DNA of 64,000 bases, taken from contig NMRA01000018.1 in the NCBI GenBank assembly GCA_002633005.1, positions 1,071,888 to 1,135,887 of the forward strand. The letters run 5' to 3'. This DNA is from Phoronis australis. Lineage: Eukaryota; Phoronida; Phoronidae. The notes beneath the pieces are model-generated. The model was not told the DNA's origin and ran no database searches. It saw nothing but the letters and a program-made list of their open reading frames with translations. Position numbers and translations under genes: made by a program. Within the stretch, counting starts at the first letter, position 1. The number at the start of each line of letters is the position of its first letter. Positions 40,701 through 52,700 of this stretch are shown piece after piece.

Positions 40701-43700
40701 AGCAGAGGTTGAAATTAAGCGTAAAGACTATAATTACTTTTATTGCCTATTTTGTTACACTGTAGTTTTAAAACAGCTATGTACTTGCTTTCTGCCACTG
40801 AAACTTAGCTTTTGATATACTGTACAAGTCAAAAGTATTCAGACGAAATGAGCCACAAGGCCACAATTCCCGCCATCACAAAGTCTAGCCTGTAGTCAAA
40901 TCACCACCAAAGTATCCTTGCCTCCTGACTGAGAATTAAAGGGAAGCAACTGGAAAGTTAATAGTAAGATGGGTTATTGCGTAATTAAAATTTTGCCACA
41001 TTTGGCCATCATGATGGGGAAAACGATATTTTGTATTATTTGTACTCTAGACCACTTACTGTTATGCAGTTGGTCCCAAATTGTTTGTTAGTCAACTTGT
41101 GTGTTATTTCTGGGCCTGGAAAGAAGTAGCAGTTATTACTTGGGCCAGGCTTAATGCTGATTGTCTTGACACTATAGGTCGGCCATTTCATGGGCTGAGC
41201 GTGATCTTCAACAATAATGATTTGCCAGTTCTTTGCAAGCCCTGAAGTCTTGTTTGAGTCTGTAGCAAGCCGAGACCAGTTTTATAGTGTACGTTTTTCT
41301 AAATCAAAAGTTGGTTTCTTTGACAGAACCCAGGATTACAGCTGGTTTAAGTACTATTCTATATACAGTGTAAATGACGAGGGTTTCTGGAGAGTCCTTA
41401 GGATAAAGATAACTCCATCTTGAACACAATTGCAAGTTTTTATTTTTTACCTTGCCTCATGGAAGTGGAATGTACGAAATACTCTCAGGAGTCATACATA
41501 ACCACTAACCACCAAATATTGTATTAAAACAACACCTGTTTTGCCATAGTTGATGGTCCTGAACTCGTGTGGCTTAACATACATTCATCATTCTCACTTT
41601 TGCTCAAATTTGAACAAAACATTTATCAAATTGTCATTTTAATTTCTATTTTCCCAAAGCTCAGTGCACTGTTAAAAATGCTCAGTTTTTATCTGGTGAA
41701 CTGGTGATGGCAAACGTATAAAATGTGGAAATAGAGAATTAAAAGTTTCTGACCATTTTCTTGATGAGAATGTTTGAAAAGATAAAATTTCTCTGTTGCG
41801 CCATATTATGTTCTAAATATAAGAAACTGCGTAAATGTACCTGCATAAGGGTTGTGAGCCTAGAGATGTCTGAGTTTCCAAATGCATTCTGTGTCTTTCT
41901 AAAGTTACTTAACGTCATGAACTGAGTAGGTTATGAACATTCAAGAGTGGATGAATGAGAACCACGTCCGAATATTCAACTTTGAGTCAAGTGTAAAGAA
42001 GGTAAAACAATTCTTCACCTGTTTAAGCACACACTATGGCAAATAAGAATTTTTGTCAACTTTCGCAAAAAATAAGAAATTTTTACTCTATCCACAACAT
42101 TGTTTGCAAAGTGCAGCAGTTTTACACCATGCGTAATGAAAGGTTGAATATTGGTGGCAAGCCTCTGAAATATTTGCAGTTTTGGCAATTATTTTATGCT
42201 GGAAGCCTTAACGCTCTATGGTTTCTCTCTGTTGATCTATCATTTGTGCGTACAACCTTCAGTTAAAACACACTTAGTCAAAAGCCAAAGGAGTCCTTTG
42301 TGTTGCAGATTAGTCTCAGCACCTTGTCTCAGGCCATTAGTGTCAAGTGACTTACTTTATGTTCCATTAGATAAAATTTACAGAATTAATCCATTTGAAT
42401 GTCTCAGTTGTTGCTAACAATGTTGTTCATTTCCTTTGCTGGACTGATTGATTAATCCACAAATTATTAAATTAGCGATTTATTTTTTGTTGTTAACGAC
42501 GTAGTTATGAACTGTAGTGAATCAAAAGGTGCTTTCAGCGTTATTATGATAGTGAGTGAAAGTGGAGACAAATAAGATGCATACAGAACTCTGCTGATTT
42601 CATTACAATGTTTAACATCTGTTGCAACTTTTATATGTCAAAATTAGCTTGAGAACTGGTCTTTAATTCGCCTGAACATGGCGACAAAACAAAAATATTT
42701 TGTATCAATAATACCTTGCTTAGAAGAACTACTTTAATCCATTTTCAATAGTACAGTATACTAATTACACAATTACACAATTACAATCAATTTCTTGATT
42801 TGTGTGGAGCTGTAAATTACACCGACAACTGAAGTGAAAACAAACACAATAAAGCAGTCCTAATCGGTTGCCATGTTTATTTTTGTTTTGTTAGTCACAA
42901 AGGAGCTTAGACATCTGGCATACTAATAGCTCTAGGTGTAACTTAATAATCAGCCAAATGAGTGTGTAGATTGATTAATATTGCCTGGTAGGGATCCTTC
43001 ATCACGCTGCTAATTGGAGAATAGCACAGAACAATGTAGCAATTTTTTAACATTCTTTAGGAGGGACTGAGATAACCAGCCTTCAAGGTTTTTGAGTGTT
43101 TAGCTTGTTAAATGTTTTTTTTCGCAATTTACCAGTGGCAGGCCTGAAAGCCTTTAGTGATCGATTAATGTTTTATTTCTTTGAACCTCATCTTGCACAA
43201 CTCACTCAAGCAAAATGTTCTCAATCCTGTTCATTGTTGATAACTTCTAGTCATCTTTCCTAGCAATGCTTAGTACTTGGTAAATGATTGTATATTGTGG
43301 CTGCATTACTTACTTTCTTATTACGGAGATGTTCCATCCATAAAGAAATTTTTTGTGTATATGTGAAAGCCTATTAAGAAGGGTTAGGAATTTTCCTCTT
43401 TCAACAGGATTTCCTCTTATGGTTTTGAATTCCTCTTATTTTATTTCCAGTTTCCTCTTTTTGTCTCTTTTTATCGTTTTTGTGACTTTATTCATGCAAA
43501 ATTTTTTATTTCAGTTAAATTTTACAGCACAAAGAAAATATTTCAATGACTCAAGCCTATTTATTTGTCAGTGGAACAATACATCACCTGGAATATTTTC
43601 TTCTTTTTTGTCATTGATCATTCCAAGCCCTGATTACGGTGTTTTCTCTAATAGTTCGTACACTAGTGTACGAACTACTTTTCCCCGTGATAGCTTCGTG

Positions 43701-46700
43701 TTCGAATTAATAGAGACAAAATTGGCCGAACAAATTATTAGAGAAGAAAGTTGAGTGTTCGGATTATTAGAGCTAAAGATGGACGATAACAATGAGTGCA
43801 ACTACGGCCTCTGAGATGGTGGTTTGGCAATGTGAATTATATTACAGCAAGTTATAAATTTTATTCCGGGTGATGAAATTTAAAACTTGAACTCTTTGTC
43901 ACTTCATTTTCTTCCCATGTTCGCAAACTTCATGAACCACGCCGCCTTCGGTACCTCCCATAGACATCTTGATGACCATGCTACCTCCGCTTTCTGTGAT
44001 GTCATCTGCCATACTTAGTTTCCGACTGCAGTGTACTAGATAAAACAGGTATTCGAAAAAATCAAGCCAGAGAAATGTGACGGTGGTTTTGCCAACACTG
44101 CCAATTGATTTAGAAGGGTATCTCTTGGATTTTTAAACAATTCTCATACTTCACGGAAAGATGTCAAATTTTCCCTGTTTTGATGAAATTGTCTGTTTTC
44201 TGGAAATGTATTTTGCCAGTTACCGAGGATGTGTGTCGACGGAAAGGACAGTGTGCCTCACGGGGTTAATTTGCTTCCTCTCGATCTCAGAATTCAGATG
44301 TTGTCAATACGGTACTGGACATTTGTGTATGGTCTTGAAATAATAAAAAATGCAAGCCTGTTTTTTTTCCGCTTATTGTCAATCAAACTGGCATTAGCAG
44401 ATTTTACCAATGTCGCTGGCAGTACTTGTTCTGTGCCCTAGTGCTTAATTGAAATTTCTCAAAACTTAGCTTAGTAAAGCAGTAGGTGCTTACCGTATTT
44501 CCTAAAAATCAAAGGTGTTACAGACAAATACTATACGTGAATGTTTGCAGTAATAAGAAACTGAATGACTACAATAGTAAGAAATGTCATTACGATACGA
44601 CTGCTTGGGGCAAACTCCGCTTAGGCCTGTCTTTGTAGATGTAGTTTCCACCTACCTGTATAGCCACCCGGAATAATTTTGTTTCTATATTGATCAGCTT
44701 CAGCCGGAAAAAATTCTTCCCATAGATTTGAGTCTGAAAAATCTACGATGTGGCGACTGGCGACCTGGGGAATGAAAATTGGCGCTAGTGGGAGGGGGTT
44801 GTACGGAGAGAATAAAAAAGATCACTAGAAGGTGGCTACGGGCCTGGAACATTGAGCTTAGGGAACATTGACCCACGGAAACACTGGAATAGACAATCGC
44901 GGTTCTGGGGAACATTGGGCCCAAGGAATATCGGAAAGCAATGGGTCTTTTATAACCCCCAGGGATCTAAGTTCATTGTCAAGTAAACATCTGGGTCGCT
45001 TAAACTTATCTGGTACAGTGTCAAGCAGGCATACTCTCTCAGTTAGGACTGTTGCTGTTCTCTTTTGATGTGCAACTTTGGAATGACGCGCGCATAACTT
45101 CCCACACTTGAATCGCTGGAGCGCATTCTACATTGGTAGCAACAATGTGAGTGACAGGTGACTCGTACAAATGCGCGTGCTCAGTCCCAGATAGTAGGGC
45201 TGGAGAATTTGTTTGCTGTCTTGCCACAAAAAGAGACGCATATTGAAACAGGCCATTATTTTTCCTAGTCACTGTTTGCCGGGACATTGCGCGCAAACAG
45301 CAGGACCGACCAGTGCNATAGACAATCGTGGTTCTGGGGAACATTGGGCCCAAGGAATATCGGAAAGCAATGGGTCTTTTATAACCGCCAGGGATCTAAG
45401 TTCATTGTCAAGTAAACATCTGGGTCGCTTAAACTTATCTGGTACAGAGTCAAGCAGGCATACTCTCTCAGTTAGGACTGTTGCTGTTCTCTTTTGATGT
45501 GCAACTTTGGAATGACGCGCGCATAACTTCCCACACTTGAATCGCTGGAGCGCATTCTACATTGGTAGCAACAATGTGAGTGACAGGTGACTCGTACAAA
45601 TGCGCGTGCTCAGTCCCAGATAGTAGGGCTGGAGAATTTGTTTGCTGTCTTGCCATAAAAAGAGACGCATATTGAAACAGGCCATTATTTTTCCTAGTCA
45701 CTGTTTGCCGGGACATTGCGCGCAAACAGCAGGACCGACCAGTGCCGCAGTGGGATGATATTGTCAGGTATATTGTAATAGGCTAATCAGGACATCTTTA
45801 AAAATAAATGTTTTTCATCACAAAGTTGGTAAGTTGGTCACTAATGAATGAAACTTCGCTGTGTCGTTTTTAATTGATCACATATTTATGCCGTGGTCCA
45901 ATTTTTTTGCCGGCTCATCCAAAAATTTGCAAAAGTATCTGAAAACACCATCCAATGAAACGCAATCGGTTCTGAATTATCTCAAAAGATGTTATCCCAT
46001 GTTCACCCGACATGTTTACAACTCAATGAAAAGGGATGCTCTCTGTTTGTGTTCAACTTGATTTGTAAACAACCAAATAACGGCCGTATTTGCATAACTG
46101 CCAGGTATCTACTTGCCGCCAAAAGCTAGGCTCGCATAATTGGGAATTTCCACGTCGCATGTTGCGACTTGATACAAGATGACCAGTCTCTGCTCGCATT
46201 TCCAAAATTAAGGTCACGCATGTCTAGCGCGGACTCCCGCGGCGATTGTAACCGACACTGAACTGTCGCATACTCGCTGAGTAGGCATTGCTTGTTAGAG
46301 CTCATCTCTAACTTATCGCGGCTGCCGATTACCTAAATAATTTGCGATTTGTTTACAAGTTATTTTTACCTACATTTATGATACGTGTACGAACTACTTT
46401 TTGCTCGACTACCTACTGTACGAAGTATTTTTTCCCCCACTGTACGGGTTCTTTTGACTCATCCTGAGTCAAAGTCATAAATTAAGCAAATACTTGTTGA
46501 GTAATGCCCTTGCAGTAACTTTTGATTGACGATTAGCTCATGTCCGCTTACCTCTGATTCTCATCTTCATTGCGTAGCGTGTTTCACGCAATGGCAACTG
46601 AAGTGAGCGGTGCTTGGTGTTCAAGATCAGACAGCCTCACTAAACCTTACATTGACAATTAGGTAACGGAATCTCAAACATAAACTTTCCCAACCATAAA

Positions 46701-49700
46701 AGCACAACTGAATTAGTTTTTTAAACATTTATTTCTCAAACAACTAATTGATTGCTCTGTGCACTCAGAACTTTACAGCTAATACGTGCACAGTTCTACT
46801 CATGTCACCGAACCAATGTACATAGTTCTACTTTTGTCACGGGACCAGTGTAACCATAAATGTATTCTTATATGATGTAACATCTGCAGCACGTGAAGAT
46901 TGCACGCGCGCACGTCTACATTGTTGCCACATGAAAATAGTTGCAATCCAAGTTGAGCACTATATGGTCACTTGTTGTCTGCGCACTACAGTCACCAGAA
47001 TCGGCTCTAACAAGACTACAGGACGGCACTATACTGTTACTCTGCACTTTTGCAAATTTGTTCGTGTAGGAATAATCTGAGGGAACCTTTGTTGGGAAAT
47101 CCGCTGTTATGACATTTTTACCGCCATTTGGTAACACACTGGAAAGTCTTATCACCATTTCCACATTTGCTGTCGCCAAAAATGGCGATCTGAAAAACAA
47201 TTTTTTTTAGCTCTATGCTAGCATAATAAAGCAAATAACAGATTCCGGTTACCAGATAGAATTTGCGCGTATTGATTTGTGTTCTTTTATAAGAATGAAA
47301 ATTTCAATTTTACCGATCCAAAAAGCTTGTATGAATTATGTTTTTCCGACGTAAATATGTGTACGAACTATTTTTCACTCTGATGCCTACTATACGAACT
47401 ATTAGAGACAAACGCCATGTTTCAAGGGCTGTGTACAAACTAATATAGTGTACAAAATATTAGAGAAAACACCGGGAAATATTTTGTTTTCTGTTTTACA
47501 TAATTCAGATCGGATATTTTGTTGTAAAAATACAGGTTTGTTACCTACCTGTGGACATAAATTACACTAAACACCCTGGACATTACGTAAATAACCTGCT
47601 GCGTTTCTTTACAGGATCTGATTATCACCTGTAAGAAACCATTTATTACCTTATGCTATGGCTATTATGGTGGCATAACCTTCAAATGAACCCATGTCAG
47701 TATGTTAATTAATTAATATTTATTCTTACCTTGTATTGCGATGCACCTGTATTGGCAATAGGGCTAATGTTTCTCCTTAGGTTTTGTTTAAAACAATAGC
47801 TGATTAATTCTTCACCTGTCCAAACTTGCAGCTATTGAACGCCTCGCTTAATTAACCTCAACTGCTGGTAAATCAGTTAGAACTGTGTTCCTTGTTGCCG
47901 CTTGATGGTGTTGCCAGAGCATAATGTAAATTCTGTGCTGGTGCTGTTTACATGTTAATCTGGCCTCAGCTTACAGTTCCAGAGTATTATGTATCAGTGA
48001 CGTCTTCAAGCACCCAACCCACTGAATAATGATGGTTTATCACTGGTTGATTCCGCTTAATTATGCCTGTTTTATTATTTTTCATTCTGTTTTCATTGAT
48101 GTGTGTCGTAAAAGGTTGACTAGTCAGATGAACGTCATGACGTAACCAGTGGTTACGATCAGTGCACTCACACACTAGTGAAGGGGTCAAGGAATCGGTG
48201 TTTTTCCGTTTTCTTGTGGCCAGACAGACATACAGCAAAACAATTTACTGGCAGAATTGCCAACAAGTCTTCTCATGAGACATAACTGTTCAAAGAAGTC
48301 AGCTGCAAAATATCTTAAATTCTTACTAATAATTCTTTGTGGTTTAAGTTTTCCGGTCTCTTTAAGTAATGATTTCATTGCCTATCCCTCACCCACAGTA
48401 AAAGTTTCTATTTTAGATATATTGTCTTCATTAACAGCAAAATGTCATTGCTGTTCATCACTACTATGTCTGTGGTCAATGAGTTTAGTGGCCATCTTAT
48501 GAATGGATCCTTGCTACCAGATTTGCGGGTCATGGTATTTTTCCCTGACCTGTCTCCCTCAGTGCAGTTGTTAAATTAATGATCTGAGCAATCATTGAGT
48601 GAGAATGTGAATTTTGTCTATAAAGTAAGGCAAATCTTATGTGCTCTCAATGTTCTTACAGTTTTGTATGACTTTGGTATTAATTGAATACGATATTTCT
48701 CCATTTAATACGTATATTATGAGTGTTGGAAAGGAAAAGAGAGGTCAGCTTAAAAACTTATTGAGATATGCGAACAATCAACAAACAGTTCGACTCATTC
48801 AGTTCGTCTTTAGTTCGCGTATCTCAATAAAGTTTTTAAGCTGACCTCTCTTCCTTCCCAACACTCATACTGGTTCTCAGTAATGCGGCTCTCAAAATAT
48901 GTGCACATCCTTTCTTCTCCACAACCCAAGATACACTAACAATAACCAAGTGTGCAGATTTGAAGTCCATGCACACCTATTTATGTGCAAAATACAGGTC
49001 ATGTAACATTCAAAACACCTTCAGCCCACAAATAGCTAGAGACAAGTGAGCGTGAGGCTGCCTGAGCTAACACCAATAGGTCAAACAGCAAATTTCTGAA
49101 GCTCTCTAAGCTGATCAGTGGCGGATTTAGGGGGGGCAAAGGGGCCTTAGTTCCCCCCACCCTAAAATTCTCTCAGATTCCATTTGGCAGTTCGGGGTGC
49201 AAATGTCTGCCAGGCAAAAGCCTAGCTAATACTGTCCTGGCCCACCCCACTGGATCCGGCCATCTTGACTAATAACAAAATATCTTACAACTCACTAAAG
49301 TAATTGCTAAAAAGTGATACTCGTTTTTTTCACTTTTCAAAGGCTGTTCACATCACTGCAAAGAATTAATAATTCACAGTAAAAAAACTGTAGAAGTTGT
49401 TTTATGACGTCTACACAGTATGAAAATGCTAGTAATAGACTACAGTTTGTTTTATTTTTTTTGCTAATCTTTATTGTTGCGGGTAAACTTGACAAAATAG
49501 AATTTCATTTGTCGGTCACATAGTGTGCTGAATAAGCGAAGAATTATCCTACTCATTATTCGTAATAAAATGTTTTCTGAATTTAACAAATTTTATGTTT
49601 CAGTTGTAAGATTTGATCAGTCTGTTTTCGCCTTCATCTTGTGTGCGTTTTGTCTCTGGTTAGTCTAGTAGCATGATGGTTTGGGGCTTTCTCTCCATGT

Positions 49701-52700
49701 TCATTTTTGTGGAGCATCTGTTGACGAGCGTGCTATACTGACCAACACAATTATCTCATATTTATTTTTCAGCCAGTACTAGTGAACAAATACTGACCTT
49801 TGTTTTCTTTTTCTGTTGTAGAAAGCAACTGGAGAACCGTTATGATCTGAATAGCAAGGAACTTCAAGAGGTGATAGCCAGGCAGGTTTGTCAAGCTGAA
49901 CAGGGGCACAAGCAACGTGCAGAGCTACAATTGGAAAAGTAAGCAGCGTAAGCTGGCTTATTCAAGTCATGTTACCGTACACCTTCAGACAATAGGAAAT
50001 TTCATGTAGTACTGAATTGTTTTTATTACCAAAAGATGAAATAAGATTTTGAGGTGCATTTAATTTATGAAATTCACTTTTCGTTATCTAACTCGTTCAA
50101 TGACAAGTGTTTTTTCAGGCAAGGTACTCATTCACTGTCAACCCTTTCCAATCAGCGGGTTGGTACTTCCCCGTTCTTGAACTAGTTTATCTTAAATTTC
50201 AGGGGAGTAGCTTAACGGTATTGTTGAGGTTTAATTGACTTAAATTCAAAACGATTCGCATTCAGGATCCGAGTTTGAAATGTTGACACGCGAGACTTGG
50301 TAATGTTCCAGGATTTATGGGGTATACATATCAACCGAAACCCTTCCATGACTTTTTATGGGCAATGTTTTTTTGCTTGAAATCTTGAATATTCTACCTG
50401 GTGAATGTCTCGCTCAACACGTCATAATTTTGAAATGGCATATAACAGTGTGTGTGCACCTTACCCTGGAAGTTTCATGATAAGCTACTGACTAATAATT
50501 TTAGAGCGTATTGGTGATTGTGCCTTACGTTCTATTGTGTAGAACATAGTGTAGAACGTGAGGCACATAAGGATAGTATCCTCAAAATTGGTTCTGGTAA
50601 ATTCAGTTCTAAAAAACTTGTCCTTGAAAAAGTTTAACCCAGTCACAGCCACAGTATTGTACGTGGTCCGAGACAACCACATGTTGCTCAGGACTAAACT
50701 CAAAAATTGATCAATCACAGTGGGTGAAATTGAAAAGTTTGGCAGAATGGCATGTGATTGATTGGTTGTCTAGTCAAGTCTCAAGTGAAGTTTGGTGATC
50801 TTGGGGATTCTCGTAATAATTCAGGTAACATTGTTATTTATGGAGCTAGGACATAACAGGCAACCAACCACCACGTTGACGTCACAATTTTCAGGCTATT
50901 TGTGATCTTTCAATGAATGTGACGACAATGTGACATCCATTGCCTTAGAAGTTCTTGAATATGAGAATGGTTCAGCATAGTTCGTGATTGTGCTATTTTC
51001 TTTGGTGCATACTGTCTACGTTTATGGTAGAGTGTATGATGTCAGCACCAATTTACGCTTGGCTTGCCGTCATAAACTGCATACAACTACTTGGATAATC
51101 CATATCGAGATTTATTTTTATCAAAAGAATAATACAGTCTGTCAACATCAAAGGTTCTATTTTTGCTCAGCTATGACCTGACTCTTGATTGATGTTGACA
51201 ATTATGATTCTGATTTTTGGCAGGAAATTAGCTGTGATTTTTTTATCCTGATGGTATCTTGGCAGATTTGACATTGCTTTAAATTGATTAGTTGCACATG
51301 TCTGCAACATCTGTGTTCCTCGCAATCGTTGAATGTTTGATCTCTTCGAAGACTAGGTTTTTGTTTTTGATATTTTAGTGAGTCTGTTGTGTCTGAAGTC
51401 ATTGTAATTTTTGCGACATTTTTTGGTATCCCGTAACATTTTTGAGAACTTTTCAACTACTTTTCGTCTTTCCTAGATATAACACTTTACACAAACAGTA
51501 TGGGGAGTTGGAGGAAGAGTTCAGAATGGCTCTTCGAATTGAAGCTAATAGATTAAACCAGGTAAGGCTTGCTATAGTGTATCCTGATTTGGACAAGCCT
51601 TGTGATAAATTCCCAGTCACCTTTGCAGCCTACTGTAAAAGTTCTCCAGATTGGTGCAGTCGATAGAATTTGGGACAGAGAAATCCAATCTGAAGTTGGC
51701 TTTTCTTGATTCTGAAGATTGGCACATTGGTGGTTTTGGTGTTCAGTGTATTTTTCGAAATATTGCCCTCTGCGTTTTGTATGCACAGTCCAAAAATAGA
51801 CTTGGCAGTTCAAAAAATAGGGGAAAATAGCCGCTGATTCAACGTTTTCATGCCTCCGTATAGTGTATAATATTGAAATGAGTAGTCAATTGTTGTTGAT
51901 CACTAATCTTGAATTTGTGTTGGCCAATATTGTCTGTTTCTACAGTTTGGTGCAAACGCATACCTTGAGCAAAATAATTAATTGACTGTCCCAAACTGGA
52001 GAATGTTTTTTGGAGCTTTTCATTGATCCCTGGGGTATGTTCTGTAGTGTGGGTGTCTAGTAAGTTTGGAGAGATGTGTAAATGGTGAGTGTTTCGTGAG
52101 TGATCTTGTGACCCTACTAGTGACCTTAAGCAAAATTTGTTTACGTGCAAAGAAATAAAAGTCCACTTGTCCACGATATTGTGTCAACAATTAAAGAGGT
52201 TGTACCGTATATCATGATAATGCCTGGGTTTATAGGCAATCCAAATTCTGCATCTGAAGCATGTGATAGTTGTTATCAATTCTTTACCAAATCTTTCCAT
52301 CACATGGAAGCATTATTCAAACAATAAATACCGTATTCACCCTAATAAGTGCCCATGCCCCTATAAGCGCCCCCCTCGCGTTTTCAGAGTTTGCTAAAAT
52401 AAGCGCCCAGTCCATGAACGCCACCGTACTTGCGAAAAATGCCTTACCTACAGTTAAAATTCTACAGGTCATGTCTTCAATTTATCAATAAGATCAGACA
52501 TTCCTGAAAAAATCATTGTGCGTGGAATTTGTAGACCACGAGCCTCGCTGCTATGTCGGTATTAGCCATGACTATACACTTCAAACTTTCGCCTTGCTTC
52601 AAAAAGAACGTAAAAGTTTTGCTGATCTTGCGAGGGATGTGTCCTATTATGGTCTGGCCTTTCAGAACAGACGCAGTGTTCTTGTCAACGGGATTGTATT

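Larger units (their letters stand above)
43637..47474. mobile_element. 3.8-kb inverted-repeat element, CGGTGTTTTCTCTAATA ends
   Basis: The first 29 bases (43637-43665) and last 29 (47446-47474) are inverted copies beginning CGGTGTTTTCTCTAATA. A second motif, GTGTACGAACTACTTTT, occurs just inside the left end and again near 46384 and 47359, next to palindromic TGTACGAA runs. The interior contains a nested copy of repeat R4 and an assembly gap. No transposase was recognised and no target duplication is clear. The superfamily is unknown. Confidence 0.65.
34970..49821 (+). other. LRRCC1 intron e-f, 14.9 kb
   Basis: Phase-2 intron, the largest in the gene. It holds R3 copy 2 (35830), a 12-bp microsatellite (36762), a diverged local direct repeat near 39640-39790 and 39930-40040, the 3.8-kb inverted-repeat element (43637-47474) with the N gap inside, a 150-bp fold-back hairpin (48719), a CAGTGGCGGAT-type mini-element (49116) and R5 copy 1 (49320). 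No extra exon was recognised. Confidence 0.75.

Noticed and set aside
43353-43754. 133-codon plus-strand ORF
   Set aside because: T-rich sequence giving a Phe/Leu/Ser-rich peptide, and it runs across the left end of the inverted-repeat element at 43637, so it is not a conserved gene.
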